Translations under genes and position numbers: made by a program | The notes under the pieces: model-generated | Told to the model about the DNA's origin: nothing | The model's input: only the letters and a program-made list of their open reading frames with translations | Databases searched by the model: none | Assembly (NCBI RefSeq): GCF_012034205.1 | Contig: NZ_JAATEM010000004.1 | Span: forward strand, 62,001 to 126,000 | Length of the DNA stretch: 64,000 nucleotides | Direction: 5' to 3' | From: Streptomyces composti | Lineage (GTDB): Bacteria > Actinomycetota > Actinomycetes > Streptomycetales > Streptomycetaceae | Shown: in pieces, positions 54,610 through 63,810 of the stretch | Numbering within the stretch: the stretch's first letter is position 1 | Layout of the letters: every line of letters starts with the position of its first letter

Positions 54610-54643
54610 GAGCCGGGCGGTGGTGTCCGCCCCGGCCCGGCTC
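54610..54643 (+). terminator. Hairpin after the secreted nuclease
   Basis: GAGCCGGGC and GCCCGGCTC form a perfect 9-bp stem 24 bases after the stop codon. Confidence 0.65.
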
Positions 54644-54744
54644 ACCCGCCCCCGTGGGCGCTGCGCGCATCCCCACCGGGCCGCACCGGGCGCCCGGATC
54701 TCACCGGGAACGGCCACCGTCCCGGTCCGGAACCCCGAAGGCCC

Positions 54745-55080
54745 TCACCGATGCCGCGCGTACCACCGGTGCGCAGGCGGCTTCTGATGCCCGCCGTGCC
54801 GGCGCATCGCCACCCCCGCCGCCACGACCGCGCCCGCCGCGACCCCGGCGATCATCACCGGCCGGGACGCCTGTGACGCACTGCTCCGCAGCTGCACTCC
54901 CATCGCCCCCGCCTTGTCCCGCCAGTCCTCCGCCCGTGCCTTGGCCCGCCCCTTGACGTCCAGCTTCCCGGCCAGCTCCTCCACCGTGTCACCGAGGTCG
55001 TGCCGCGTCTGCTCGATCTCGCGCCGCAGCTCGTCGGGCCCCTTGGCCCCCCGCCCGGCCCCAGCGTCCCGAGTCGTCAT
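54745..55080 (-). CDS. DUF3618 family membrane protein
   Basis: The 111-residue product matches the actinobacterial DUF3618 type: a helical N-terminus with DELRREIEQTRHDLGDTVEELAGKLD, then RAKARAEDWRDKA and one C-terminal hydrophobic helix (PVMIAGVAAGAVVAAGVAMRR). Function is unknown; these proteins regularly pair with a holin-superfamily-III/DUF1469 gene and are thought to act at the envelope. The ATG overlaps the stop of the preceding gene (ATGA). Confidence 0.8.
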   Translation of the reverse strand: MTTRDAGAGRGAKGPDELRREIEQTRHDLGDTVEELAGKLDVKGRAKARAEDWRDKAGAMGVQLRSSASQASRPVMIAGVAAGAVVAAGVAMRRHGGHQKPPAHRWYARHR

Positions 55081-55493
55081 CGGTGTGCCCTTCCCTTGAT
55101 CTCCTCGACATCGGCCTTCATGCTGTCCACCGCCCGCTGCGGCTTCGGCGGCGTGGCCCGCCGCAACTGCCCGCGCCCGGCCATGGCCAGCACACCCGCG
55201 ATCACGAAGAGCAGCACGGTGACGATCAGCGCCGCGGCCCACACCGGCACCACCAGGGACAGCGCCGCCGCCCCCGTACCGGCCGCCGCGAGCAGCCCTG
55301 CGTAGGCGAACGCACCCGCCGCCCCCAGCATCCCGCCGCCCATACCGGCACGGCGGCCCTTGTCGGCCAGTTCCGCCTTGGCGAGGGCGACTTCCTGCCG
55401 CACCAGCTTCGAGAGCTGCTCGGTCGCCTGCGTCACGAGCTCACCCACGTTGTGCTCGTCGCGCACCGGCCGCTGGTCGATGGTCCCGGTCAC
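55077..55493 (-). CDS. Phage-holin superfamily III / DUF1469 membrane protein
   Basis: The 138-residue protein has the amphipathic N-terminal region VGELVTQATEQLSKLVRQEVALAKAELADKGR, followed by two long hydrophobic helices and a basic tail (GRGQLRRATPPKPQRAVDSM). This is the actinobacterial 'phage holin' family seen in chromosomes next to DUF3618, not a lytic phage gene. Start GTG at 55493. Its stop overlaps the DUF3618 start, so the two form an operon. Confidence 0.82.
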   Translation of the reverse strand: MTGTIDQRPVRDEHNVGELVTQATEQLSKLVRQEVALAKAELADKGRRAGMGGGMLGAAGAFAYAGLLAAAGTGAAALSLVVPVWAAALIVTVLLFVIAGVLAMAGRGQLRRATPPKPQRAVDSMKADVEEIKGRAHR

Positions 55494-55634
55494 GGTGGCC
55501 TCCTCTCGGTCGGGAGCACCCCGAGTACCCCCACCGGCCGACCACTACTCCGGGCCACCCCCGCCCCACCGGCGGACAGGACCAGCGACCCCCGGCCCGC
55601 AACCCGCCGTGCCGCCCCTCCCGCACACGACAAA

Positions 55635-55674
55635 GGTCCGGGCCGGAAGGCACCCACGCCCTCCGGCCCGGACC
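55635..55674 (-). terminator. Hairpin downstream of dapD
   Basis: GGTCCGGGCCGGA and TCCGGCCCGGACC form a perfect 13-bp stem with a 14-base loop, 134 bases past the dapD stop and before the holin-like gene. It would end the dapD transcript after the small frame at 55722-55778. Confidence 0.75.
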
Positions 55675-55721
55675 TCACCCGGTCCACCCGACGAGTCGGT
55701 CCCGGACGCACCCGTCCCCGA

Positions 55722-55778
55722 TCAGCGGCACGTGCTCCAGCACGCCATCGGGTCGCCGGCAGGGCGCTCGAAGCTCAC
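55722..55778 (-). CDS. Possible 18-residue Cys-containing peptide downstream of dapD
   Basis: A short frame reads VSFERPAGDPMACWSTCR from a GTG at 55778 to a TGA. The codons just upstream (RAGCPD) are also open but lack a clear start. Nineteen of the last 21 codons end in G or C, a coding-like bias. It lies 29 bases after dapD and before the terminator hairpin. Function is unknown; no ribosome site better than GGGCCGGG is seen, so the call is tentative. Confidence 0.3.
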   Translation of the reverse strand: MSFERPAGDPMACWSTCR

Positions 55779-55807
55779 GTCGGGACACCCGGCCCTGTGC
55801 GGGAACG

Positions 55808-56797
55808 TCAGTTGTGGCTGTGCAGGACCTCGTTCAGGCCGCCCCAGACCGCGTTGTTCGGGCGGGCCTCCACCGTGCCGGTGACCGAGTTGCGGCGGAA
55901 GAGGATGTTGGAGGCGCCGGAGAGTTCGCGGGCCTTGACGATCTGGCCGTCGGGCAGGGTGACCCGGGTGCCGGCGGTGACGTAGAGGCCCGCCTCGACG
56001 ACGCACTCGTCGCCCAGGGCGATGCCGACGCCCGCCTCGGCGCCGACCAGGCAGCGCTCACCGATGGAGATGATGACGTTGCCGCCGCCGGAGAGCGTGC
56101 CCATGGTGGAGGCGCCGCCGCCGATGTCGGAGCCGTCGCCCACGACGACACCGGCCGAGATGCGGCCCTCGACCATCGACGTGCCGAGCGTGCCGGCGTT
56201 GAAGTTGACGAAGCCCTCGTGCATCACGGTGGTGCCCTCGCCGAGGTGCGCGCCCAGGCGCACCCGGTCGGCGTCGGCGATGCGCACGCCCTTCGGCACC
56301 ACGTAGTCCGTCATGCGCGGGAACTTGTCGATGGAGGTCACCTGGAGGTGGAGGCCCTCGGCACGGGCGTTCAGGCGGACCTTCTCGATGTCGTCCACGG
56401 GGACCGGGCCCAGCGAGGTCCACGCGACGTTGGCGAGGTGGGCGAAGATGCCGTCCAGGTTCTGGCCGTGCGGCTTGACCAGGCGGTGGGACAGCAGGTG
56501 CAGGCGGAGGTAGACGTCGTGCGCGTCGACCGGCTTCTCGTCGAGCGAGGAGATGACCGTGCGGACCGCCACGACCTCGACGCCGCGCCGGGCGTCCGGG
56601 CCGATCGCCGCCGTGGCACCGCCGCCGAGGAGTTCCGCGGCACGCTCGGCGGAGAGCCGCTCGGTGCCGGAGGGGCCGGGCTCGGCGACCAGCTCGGGCG
56701 CGGGGAACCAGGTGTCGAGAACGGTGCCGTCTGCGGCGATGGTGGCGAGGCCGGCGGCCACTGCGCCGGTGGTGCTCTGAGCAGTCGTGTCGGTCAT
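55808..56797 (-). CDS. dapD: Tetrahydrodipicolinate N-succinyltransferase DapD
   Basis: DapD transfers a succinyl group from succinyl-CoA to tetrahydrodipicolinate in the succinylase branch of lysine/diaminopimelate synthesis. The 329-residue length fits the long actinobacterial type. The C-terminal half is a left-handed beta helix of hexapeptide repeats ([55 protein letters not shown]). It ends in [23 protein letters not shown]. The ATG at 56797 is preceded by a plausible upstream gap. Neighbouring genes are unrelated, so it is monocistronic apart from the small frame after it. Confidence 0.95.
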   Translation of the reverse strand: MTDTTAQSTTGAVAAGLATIAADGTVLDTWFPAPELVAEPGPSGTERLSAERAAELLGGGATAAIGPDARRGVEVVAVRTVISSLDEKPVDAHDVYLRLHLLSHRLVKPHGQNLDGIFAHLANVAWTSLGPVPVDDIEKVRLNARAEGLHLQVTSIDKFPRMTDYVVPKGVRIADADRVRLGAHLGEGTTVMHEGFVNFNAGTLGTSMVEGRISAGVVVGDGSDIGGGASTMGTLSGGGNVIISIGERCLVGAEAGVGIALGDECVVEAGLYVTAGTRVTLPDGQIVKARELSGASNILFRRNSVTGTVEARPNNAVWGGLNEVLHSHN

Positions 56798-56850
56798 GAG
56801 GGCAACCTAACGTGACCCCGCCCGCAGGGGCGAACCCGTACGCCTGCGTC

Positions 56851-57537
56851 TCACGTGCCGGGCGTCTCGTCTCGCCGGACGGATGCGGGTTCGGATGCGG
56901 CGGCCTCCGGGGAGGGACCGGCGGCCTTTGGGGAGGGAGCCGCGGCGTTCGGGGAGGCCCCCGGCAGCGGCGCGGTCCTCGCCTGAGCGGGCGGGACGAG
57001 CCGCCGGAGCATGTCGCGGGCCCAGGCCTCGTCGTAGGGCGTGCCGGTGAGCAGGACCTGGAGGCAGATGCCGTCCATCAGGGCGACCAGGGCGCGAGCG
57101 GTCACCGGGTCGGTGCGGTGGGAGAGCAGGTCGGCGACGCCCTGGCACCACTCGGCGGCGACCGGGCGCAGGGCCGGGCGGCGCAGGGCGGCCAGGTACA
57201 GCTCGTACTCGAGCTCGACCCCGGTGCGTTCGCCCGCGAGCCACTCGCCCATCACGGCGGCGAGTCCGGCCGCCAGGTCGGTGCGCGGGTCGCGCAGGCC
57301 GGCGTGGGCCGCGACCACCTTGGCGAAGCCCTCGTTGGCCTGGCGGAGCGCGGCGACCAGCAGTTCGTCGAGGGTGGCGAAGTGGTACGTGGTGGAGCCG
57401 AGCGGGACGTCGGCCTCGGCGGCGACGCTGCGGTGGCTCAGGCCCGCGATGCCCTTCTTCCCCACGACCCGGATCGCCGCGTCGATGATCCGCTGGCGTC
57501 GCTCGGGGTCGTAGCGCCGTGCGCGGGGGGCGGCCAT
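56851..57537 (-). CDS. TetR family regulator of the SMR efflux gene
   Basis: The 228-residue protein has a TetR helix-turn-helix (RRQRIIDAAIRVVGKKG, SHRSVAAEADVPLGSTTYHFATLDELL) and a helical ligand domain with a C-terminal tail of Ala/Pro/Ser repeats (PSPKAAGPSPEAAASEP). Its ATG overlaps the stop of the SMR gene by one base, so the two are translated from one message. It probably represses that operon through the TGTAC-N4-GTACA palindrome in front of it. The ligand is likely a cationic drug. Confidence 0.87.
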   Translation of the reverse strand: MAAPRARRYDPERRQRIIDAAIRVVGKKGIAGLSHRSVAAEADVPLGSTTYHFATLDELLVAALRQANEGFAKVVAAHAGLRDPRTDLAAGLAAVMGEWLAGERTGVELEYELYLAALRRPALRPVAAEWCQGVADLLSHRTDPVTARALVALMDGICLQVLLTGTPYDEAWARDMLRRLVPPAQARTAPLPGASPNAAAPSPKAAGPSPEAAASEPASVRRDETPGT

Positions 57538-57857
57538 CAGTGCGCACCCCCGAGATTGAGCACCACCACGCCGACGATGATCAGTGCGATGCCGAGCGCC
57601 TTGGCCGCGGTGAGCCCCTCGCCCAGGAACACGATGCCGATGGTGGCGATGGCGGCGGTCCCGACGCCGGCCCAGATCGCATAGGCCGTGCCGACGGCGA
57701 CCGTGCGCAGGGTCTGGGCGAGCAGGGCGAAGGAGACGACATACCCGAGGAGGGTCAGCAGTGAGGGACCGAGCCTGCTGAAACCGTCGCTGTACTTCAT
57801 GGCGGTGGTCGCACCGACCTCGGCGGCGATGGCTCCGGCCAGGAACAGATATCCCAT
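57537..57857 (-). CDS. Small multidrug resistance (SMR/EmrE-type) efflux protein
   Basis: The 106-residue protein has four transmembrane helices and the SMR signature: GYLFLAGAIAAEVGATTAMKYSDGF with the essential membrane Glu13, and TAYAIWAGVGTAAIATIG. It exchanges protons for lipophilic cations such as quaternary ammonium compounds. It is the first gene of a two-gene operon with the TetR regulator. Confidence 0.93.
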   Translation of the reverse strand: MGYLFLAGAIAAEVGATTAMKYSDGFSRLGPSLLTLLGYVVSFALLAQTLRTVAVGTAYAIWAGVGTAAIATIGIVFLGEGLTAAKALGIALIIVGVVVLNLGGAH

Positions 57858-57858
57858 G

Positions 57859-57872
57859 TGTACAAGCGTACA
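57859..57872. promoter_or_regulatory. TGTAC-N4-GTACA operator at the SMR start
   Basis: TGTAC and GTACA are perfect inverted repeats around AAGC, immediately upstream of the SMR ATG at 57857. This is a plausible TetR binding site and suggests feedback control of the SMR-tetR operon. Confidence 0.65.
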
Positions 57873-57912
57873 TAACGGGGCCGGGCGGGGCGGCGGAATC
57901 GGCACGGCGACG

Positions 57913-57955
57913 CAGCAGCGGCGGCACCCGAACGGATCGGGTACCGCCGCTGCTG
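57913..57955 (-). terminator. Strong terminator of the suf operon
   Basis: CAGCAGCGGCGG pairs with CCGCCGCTGCTG (12 bp) and an inner ACCCGA with TCGGGT (6 bp) across one C-A mismatch, with a 5-base loop. It lies 17 bases past the sufT stop and before the SMR promoter. Confidence 0.9.
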
Positions 57956-57972
57956 TGAGAGAGCCGGTCGTC

Positions 57973-58305
57973 TCAGACGTTGAAGCCGAGCGCCCGCAGC
58001 TGCTCACGGCCGTCGTCGGTGATCTTGTCGGGGCCCCACGGCGGCATCCAGACCCAGTTGATGCGCAGTTCCTTGACCAGGCCCTCGGTGGCGGACTTGG
58101 CCTGGTCCTCGATGACATCGGTCAGCGGGCAGGCCGCCGAGGTCAGGGTCATGTCGACGGTCGCCACATTGGAGTCGTCGATGTGGATGCCGTAGATGAG
58201 GCCGAGGTTGACGACGTCGATGCCCAGCTCGGGGTCGACGACGTCCATCAGGGCCTCGCGGAGTTCCTCCTCCGAGGCCGGCTTCATCTCCACGGTCTCG
58301 CTCAT
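57973..58305 (-). CDS. sufT: SufT/DUF59 iron-sulfur assembly protein
   Basis: The 110-residue protein belongs to the MIP18/DUF59 (PaaD-like, SufT) family of Fe-S maturation proteins. The conserved block VVDPELGIDVVNLGLIYG and the Cys motif TSAACPLTDVIEDQ are visible, followed by VWMPPWGPDKITDDGREQLRALGF. It overlaps the sufU stop as ATGA and is the last gene of the suf operon before a strong terminator. It likely helps cluster delivery rather than synthesis. Confidence 0.92.
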   Translation of the reverse strand: MSETVEMKPASEEELREALMDVVDPELGIDVVNLGLIYGIHIDDSNVATVDMTLTSAACPLTDVIEDQAKSATEGLVKELRINWVWMPPWGPDKITDDGREQLRALGFNV

Positions 58306-58766
58306 GCCGTAGTCCTTTCGGCGTCGGCGCCCAGCGCCTGGGCCGTCGCGTCCTTCCACGCCATCCAGCTCAGGAGGGCGCACTTGACCCGGGCCGGGTA
58401 CTTGGAGACACCGGCGAACGCCACGGCGTCCTCCAGGATGTCCTCCATCGCGTCGTCGGGTTCGATCTTTCCCTTGGACTGCATCAGCTCCAGGAAGGTC
58501 TCCTGGATGCGCTGTGCCTCGGCCAGGTCCTTGCCGACCAGGAGCTCGTTCAGCACGGAGGCCGAGGCCTGGCTGATGGAGCAGCCCTGGCCCTCGTACG
58601 AGACGTCGCTGATCGTGGTGCCGTCGTACTTCACCCGCAGCGTGATCTCGTCGCCGCACGTCGGGTTGACGTGGTGCACCTCGGCGTCGCCGTCCCGGAG
58701 CCCCCGGCCGTGCGGGTTCTTGTAGTGGTCCAGGATGACGTCCTGGTACATGGAGTCCAGCTTCAC
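58302..58766 (-). CDS. sufU: SufU, zinc-dependent sulfurtransferase partner of SufS
   Basis: The 154-residue IscU-like protein has the three Cys residues of SufU: Cys37 in NPTCGDE, Cys62 in GQGCSISQASASVL and Cys129 in RVKCALLSW, with the 18-21 residue insertion region that marks SufU rather than IscU. In Gram-positive bacteria it accepts sulfur from SufS. The start is GTG at 58766; an ATG five codons later is possible. It lies 11 bases after sufS and overlaps sufT. Confidence 0.93.
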   Translation of the reverse strand: MKLDSMYQDVILDHYKNPHGRGLRDGDAEVHHVNPTCGDEITLRVKYDGTTISDVSYEGQGCSISQASASVLNELLVGKDLAEAQRIQETFLELMQSKGKIEPDDAMEDILEDAVAFAGVSKYPARVKCALLSWMAWKDATAQALGADAERTTA

Positions 58767-58777
58767 GCCTCAGCCCC

Positions 58778-60030
58778 TCATCCGAAGAAGTTCCGTACGT
58801 GCTCCAGGCCGTCGACCAGGGCATCGACCTCGGCCGGCGAGGAGTACAGATAGAACGACGCTCGCGTGGTCGCGGGAATTCCGTAGCGGAGGCAGACCGG
58901 GCGGGCGCAGTGGTGGCCGACGCGGACCGCGATGCCCTGCTCGTCGAGGACCTGGCCCACGTCGTGCGGGTGGATGTCGCCCAGCGTGAAGGAGATCGCG
59001 GCGCCCCGCTCCTCGGCCGTGGCGGGACCGATGATGCGCAGGTCGGCGACCTCCGCCAGGCGCTTCACCGCGTACTCGGTGAGGGCCTGCTCATGGGCGA
59101 GGACCTTGTCCATGCCGATCGACGTCAGGTAGTCGATCGCGGCGCCGAGACCGACCGCCTGGGCGATCGGGGGCGTGCCCGCCTCGAACTTGTGCGGGGC
59201 GGGGGCGTAGGTCGAGGACTGCATGGAGACGGTCTCGATCATCTCGCCGCCGCCGAGGAACGGAGGCAGGTCCTCCAGCAGCTCCTGGCGGCCCCAGAGC
59301 ACGCCGATGCCGGTCGGGCCGCACATCTTGTGGCCGGTGAAGGCCACGAAGTCGGCCTGCAGCGCCTGCACGTCCAGCGGCATGTGCGGGGCGGCCTGGG
59401 AGGCGTCGATGCAGACCAGCGCGCCGACCTCCTGGGCGCGGCGCACGATCGCCTCGACCGGGTTGACCGTGCCCAGGATGTTGGAGACCAGCACGAAGGA
59501 GACGATCTTCGTCTTCTCGGTGATGATCTCGTCGAGGTTACTCAGGTCGAGGCGGCCGTCGTCGGTGAGGCCGAACCACTTCAGCTTCGCGCCGGTACGC
59601 TGCGCGAGCAGCTGCCACGGCACGATGTTGGAGTGGTGCTCCATCTCCGTGATGACGATCTCGGTGTCGGAGTCCACCCGGTAGGGTTCGTCGGCCCAGC
59701 CGAGCATGTTGGCCACGAGGTTGAGCGACTCGGAGGCGTTCTTGGTGAAGATCACCTCGTCGCGGCTGGGCGCGTTGATGAACGCGGCCACCTTGTCGCG
59801 CGCGCCCTCGTACAGCGCCGTGGCCTCCTCGGCGAGGACGTGCACGCCACGATGGACGTTGGCGTTGTGCTGCTCGTAGTACTCGGAGAGCACGTCGAGC
59901 ACCTGGCGCGGCGTCTGCGAGGTCGCCGCGTTGTCCAGGTACACGAGCTTCTTGCCGTCGTGGACCCGGCGGTCCAGCACGGGGAAGTCCTTACGGATCG
60001 CCTCGGTGTCGAGGAGGCCCGGCAGCTGTG

Positions 60031-60034
<4 letters not shown>
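58778..60034 (-). CDS. sufS: Cysteine desulfurase SufS
   Basis: SufS removes sulfur from L-cysteine as a protein persulfide for Fe-S assembly. The 418-residue class II cysteine desulfurase shows the PLP Lys236 in FTGHKMCGPTGIGVLWG and the active-site Cys376 in RVGHHCARPVCLRYG. The His in EMEHHSNIVPWQ and VCIDASQAAPHMPLD complete the PLP pocket. GTG start overlaps the sufC stop (GTGA). Confidence 0.96.
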
Positions 60035-60795
<761 letters not shown>

Positions 60796-60802
60796 GGGTG
60801 CC

Positions 60803-61120
60803 TCAGGACTCCTGGGTGAGGGAGACGAGCACGTCGTCCCCTTCGATCTTTACGGGGTATACGGGGACGGGGCGCGTCGCCGGAAGGGCGTCGGGCTTGC
60901 CGGAACGGAGGTCGAATCGCGAGCCGTGCAGCCAGCACTCGATGTGGCAGTCGTCCACCTCGCCCTCCGAGAGGGAGACGTTCGCGTGCGAGCAGATGTC
61001 GTAGATCGCGAACACCTCGCCCTCGGTGCGCACGAGGGAGACCGGCGTGCCGTCGAGTTCCACCCGCTTCGGGGTGTCCTCCTCCAGCTCGCTCAGTCCG
61101 CAGACTCGTTGGAAGGTCAT
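60803..61120 (-). CDS. Rieske-type [2Fe-2S] ferredoxin in the suf operon
   Basis: The 105-residue protein is a small Rieske domain of the non-heme dioxygenase ferredoxin kind. Cluster ligands are Cys43-His45 in YDICSHANVSL and Cys62-His65 in IECWLHGSRFD, the C-x-H...C-x2-H pattern. No oxygenase gene is near. In actinomycetes this gene is regularly found between sufD and sufC, so it probably donates electrons to or buffers Fe-S assembly; that role is inferred. ATGA overlap with the sufD stop. Confidence 0.93.
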   Translation of the reverse strand: MTFQRVCGLSELEEDTPKRVELDGTPVSLVRTEGEVFAIYDICSHANVSLSEGEVDDCHIECWLHGSRFDLRSGKPDALPATRPVPVYPVKIEGDDVLVSLTQES

Positions 61121-62301
61121 GCGACCGACGCCTCCAGCTCCTCCTCGATCTTGGCGATCAGACGCTCCTCGATGTCGGGGACGCCGATCTGCTGCACGAG
61201 CTCCGCGAAGAAGCCGCGGACCACCAGACGGCGCGCCTCGTGCTCGGGGATGCCGCGCGCCATCAGGTAGAAGAGCTGTTCGTCGTCGAAGCGGCCGGTG
61301 GCGCTGGCGTGGCCGGCGCCGACGATCTCGCCGGTCTCGATCTCCAGGTTGGGGACCGAGTCGACCCGCGCGCCGTCGGTGAGGACGAGGTTGCGGTTCA
61401 TCTCGTAGGTGTCCGTGCCCTCGGCCCTGGCCTCGATGAGGACGTCGCCGATCCACACCGCGTGCGCGTCGTCGCCCTGCAGCGCGCCCTTGTAGGCGAC
61501 GTTGGAGCGGCAGTGCGGGGTGTTGTGGTCGACCAGCAGGCGGTGCTCCTGGTGCTGGCCGGCGTCGGTGAAGTACAGGCCGAACAGCTCGGCCTCGCCG
61601 CCGGTGCCGGCGTAGCGGACCCGCGGGTGGAGGCGCACGAGGTCGCCGCCGAAGGTGACGACCACGGACTTGAAGCTGGCGTCGCGGCCGACCAGGGCGT
61701 TGTGCTGGGCGGCGTGCACGGCCTTCTCGTCCCAGTCCTGGACGGAGACGACGGTCAGCTTGGCGCCGTCGCCGAGCAGGAAGTCGACGTTGGCGGCGAG
61801 CACCGCGTCACCGGTGTGGTCGATGACGACCACGGCCTCGGCGAAGGCGCCCAGCTCGATGACCTGGTGGCCGAAGGCGACGCCGCCCTCGCCGTGCACC
61901 GCGATGCGGATCGGCTCGGTGAGGACGGTCTCCTTGGGCACGGTCACGACCGAGGCCTGCTCGAAGGAGGAGTACGCCTGGGCGGCGACGCGGTCCACGG
62001 GCGTGCCGGCCTTGCCGATCCGGGGGTCGTCGCGGCCGACGGTCTCGACGGTGACGCCCTCGGGGGCGTCGACGGCGACCTTGACGCCCTCGCCGGTGGC
62101 GGTGGCGGTGCCGTCGTGCAGACCGCGCAGGCGCTCCAGCGGGGTGAACCGCCACTCCTCCTCCCGGCCGTGCGGCACGGGGAAGTCGGCCACGTCGAAG
62201 GACGGGGGCGCGCTCATGCGCGTGGCGACGGTCGACTCCGCGGCGACCGCGATCTGGCCCGCCGTGGTGGACCCCACGGGGATGTTCTGAGCCTCAGCCA
62301 T
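61117..62301 (-). CDS. sufD: SufD, Fe-S assembly scaffold subunit
   Basis: The 394-residue protein is SufD, which joins SufB and SufC in the Fe-S scaffold and is needed for iron acquisition. The C-terminal beta-helix region reads YKGALQGDDAHAVWIGDVLI and ends in GHASATGRFDDEQLFYLMARGIPEHEARRLVVRGFF, as in the family. The N-terminal part contains the HGREEEWRFTPLERL block. It follows sufB after an 87-base spacer with a hairpin and overlaps the Rieske gene. Confidence 0.95.
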   Translation of the reverse strand: MAEAQNIPVGSTTAGQIAVAAESTVATRMSAPPSFDVADFPVPHGREEEWRFTPLERLRGLHDGTATATGEGVKVAVDAPEGVTVETVGRDDPRIGKAGTPVDRVAAQAYSSFEQASVVTVPKETVLTEPIRIAVHGEGGVAFGHQVIELGAFAEAVVVIDHTGDAVLAANVDFLLGDGAKLTVVSVQDWDEKAVHAAQHNALVGRDASFKSVVVTFGGDLVRLHPRVRYAGTGGEAELFGLYFTDAGQHQEHRLLVDHNTPHCRSNVAYKGALQGDDAHAVWIGDVLIEARAEGTDTYEMNRNLVLTDGARVDSVPNLEIETGEIVGAGHASATGRFDDEQLFYLMARGIPEHEARRLVVRGFFAELVQQIGVPDIEERLIAKIEEELEASVA

Positions 62302-62340
62302 GGCTGTCGTAGTGCTCGCTTTCCGTTGCGTTGCGATCCT

Positions 62341-62364
62341 CGGCCCGCCCCGGGAGGCGGGCCG
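62341..62364 (-). other. Hairpin in the sufB-sufD spacer
   Basis: CGGCCCGCC and GGCGGGCCG form a perfect 9-bp stem with a 6-base loop in the only sizeable gap inside the suf operon. It may be a partial terminator or a processing/stability element that changes the SufB:SufD ratio. Confidence 0.55.
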
Positions 62365-62388
62365 CCTGCTGCTCGGATGACTGACGGG

Positions 62389-63810
62389 TCAGCCGACCGC
62401 GCCTTCCATCTGCAGCTCGATCAGCCGGTTGAGCTCCAGGGCGTACTCCATGGGCAGCTCCTTGGCGATCGGCTCGACGAAGCCGCGCACGATCATCGCC
62501 ATGGCCTCGTCCTCGCTCAGGCCGCGGCTCATCAGGTAGAAGAGCTGGTCCTCGGAGACCTTGGAGACGGTCGCCTCGTGGCCCATGGACACGTCGTCCT
62601 CGCGGACGTCCACGTAGGGGTAGGTGTCCGAGCGGGAGATGGTGTCCACGAGCAGCGCGTCGCACAGCACGTTGGACTTGGAACCCGGGGCGCCCTCGCC
62701 GATCTCGATCAGACCGCGGTACGAGGTACGGCCACCGCCGCGCGCCACCGACTTGGAGACGATGTTGGAGGAGGTGTTGGGCGCCATGTGGACCATCTTG
62801 GCGCCGGCGTCCTGGTGCTGGCCCTCGCCGGCGAAGGCGATGGACAGCGTCTCGCCCTTGGCGTGCTCGCCCATCAGGTAGACGGCCGGGTACTTCATGG
62901 TCACCTTGGAGCCGATGTTGCCGTCGACCCACTCCATGGTGGCGCCCTCGTAGGCGACGGCGCGCTTGGTGACCAGGTTGTAGACGTTGTTCGACCAGTT
63001 CTGGATGGTCGTGTACCGGCAGCGGGCGTTCTTCTTGACGATGATCTCGACGACCGCGGAGTGCAGCGAGTCCGACTTGTAGATCGGCGCGGTGCAGCCC
63101 TCGACGTAGTGCACATAGGCACCCTCGTCGACGATGATCAGGGTCCGCTCGAACTGGCCCATGTTCTCGGTGTTGATCCGGAAGTAGGCCTGGAGCGGGA
63201 TCTCCACGTGCACGCCCGGGGGCACGTAGATGAAGGAGCCGCCGGACCACACGGCCGTGTTGAGCGCGGCGAACTTGTTGTCACCGGCCGGGATGACCGT
63301 GCCGAAGTACTCCTTGAAGAGCTCCGGGTGCTCCTTCAGCGCGGTGTCGGTGTCCAGGAAGATGACGCCCTGCTCCTCCAGGTCCTCGCGGATCTGGTGG
63401 TAGACGACCTCCGACTCGTACTGGGCGGCGACACCGGCGACCAGGCGCTTCTTCTCGGCCTCGGGGATGCCCAGCTTGTCGTAGGTGTTCTTGATGTCCT
63501 CGGGCAGGTCCTCCCAGGACTCCGCCTGCTTCTCCGTGGAGCGCACGAAGTACTTGATGTTGTCGAAGTCGATGCCCGACAGGTCCGAGCCCCAGTTCGG
63601 CATCGGCTTCTTCTCGAACAGCCGCAGCCCCTTGAGCCGGAGCTTGGTCATCCACTCCGGCTCGTCCTTCTTGGCGGAGATGTCCCGGACGACCTCCTCG
63701 TCCAGGCCGCGGCGTGCCGACGCACCGGCGACGTCCCGGTCGGCCCAGCCGTATTCGTACTTGCCCAGGCCCTCCAGCTCAGGGTGGGCAGTCTCCGTGG
63801 GGAGAGTCAT
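62389..63810 (-). CDS. sufB: SufB, Fe-S assembly scaffold subunit
   Basis: SufB is the core scaffold on which the Suf system builds Fe-S clusters. The 473-residue protein has the family blocks [82 protein letters not shown] (with a conserved Cys) and the C-terminal [32 protein letters not shown]. The ATG overlaps the end of the upstream sufR gene by three bases. It is the first structural gene of the suf operon. Confidence 0.96.
   Translation of the reverse strand: MTLPTETAHPELEGLGKYEYGWADRDVAGASARRGLDEEVVRDISAKKDEPEWMTKLRLKGLRLFEKKPMPNWGSDLSGIDFDNIKYFVRSTEKQAESWEDLPEDIKNTYDKLGIPEAEKKRLVAGVAAQYESEVVYHQIREDLEEQGVIFLDTDTALKEHPELFKEYFGTVIPAGDNKFAALNTAVWSGGSFIYVPPGVHVEIPLQAYFRINTENMGQFERTLIIVDEGAYVHYVEGCTAPIYKSDSLHSAVVEIIVKKNARCRYTTIQNWSNNVYNLVTKRAVAYEGATMEWVDGNIGSKVTMKYPAVYLMGEHAKGETLSIAFAGEGQHQDAGAKMVHMAPNTSSNIVSKSVARGGGRTSYRGLIEIGEGAPGSKSNVLCDALLVDTISRSDTYPYVDVREDDVSMGHEATVSKVSEDQLFYLMSRGLSEDEAMAMIVRGFVEPIAKELPMEYALELNRLIELQMEGAVG

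Noticed and set aside
55077..55493. Prophage lysis module suggested by the holin-like protein
   Set aside because: No endolysin, integrase or structural genes are near; this family is chromosomal in actinomycetes and pairs with DUF3618.
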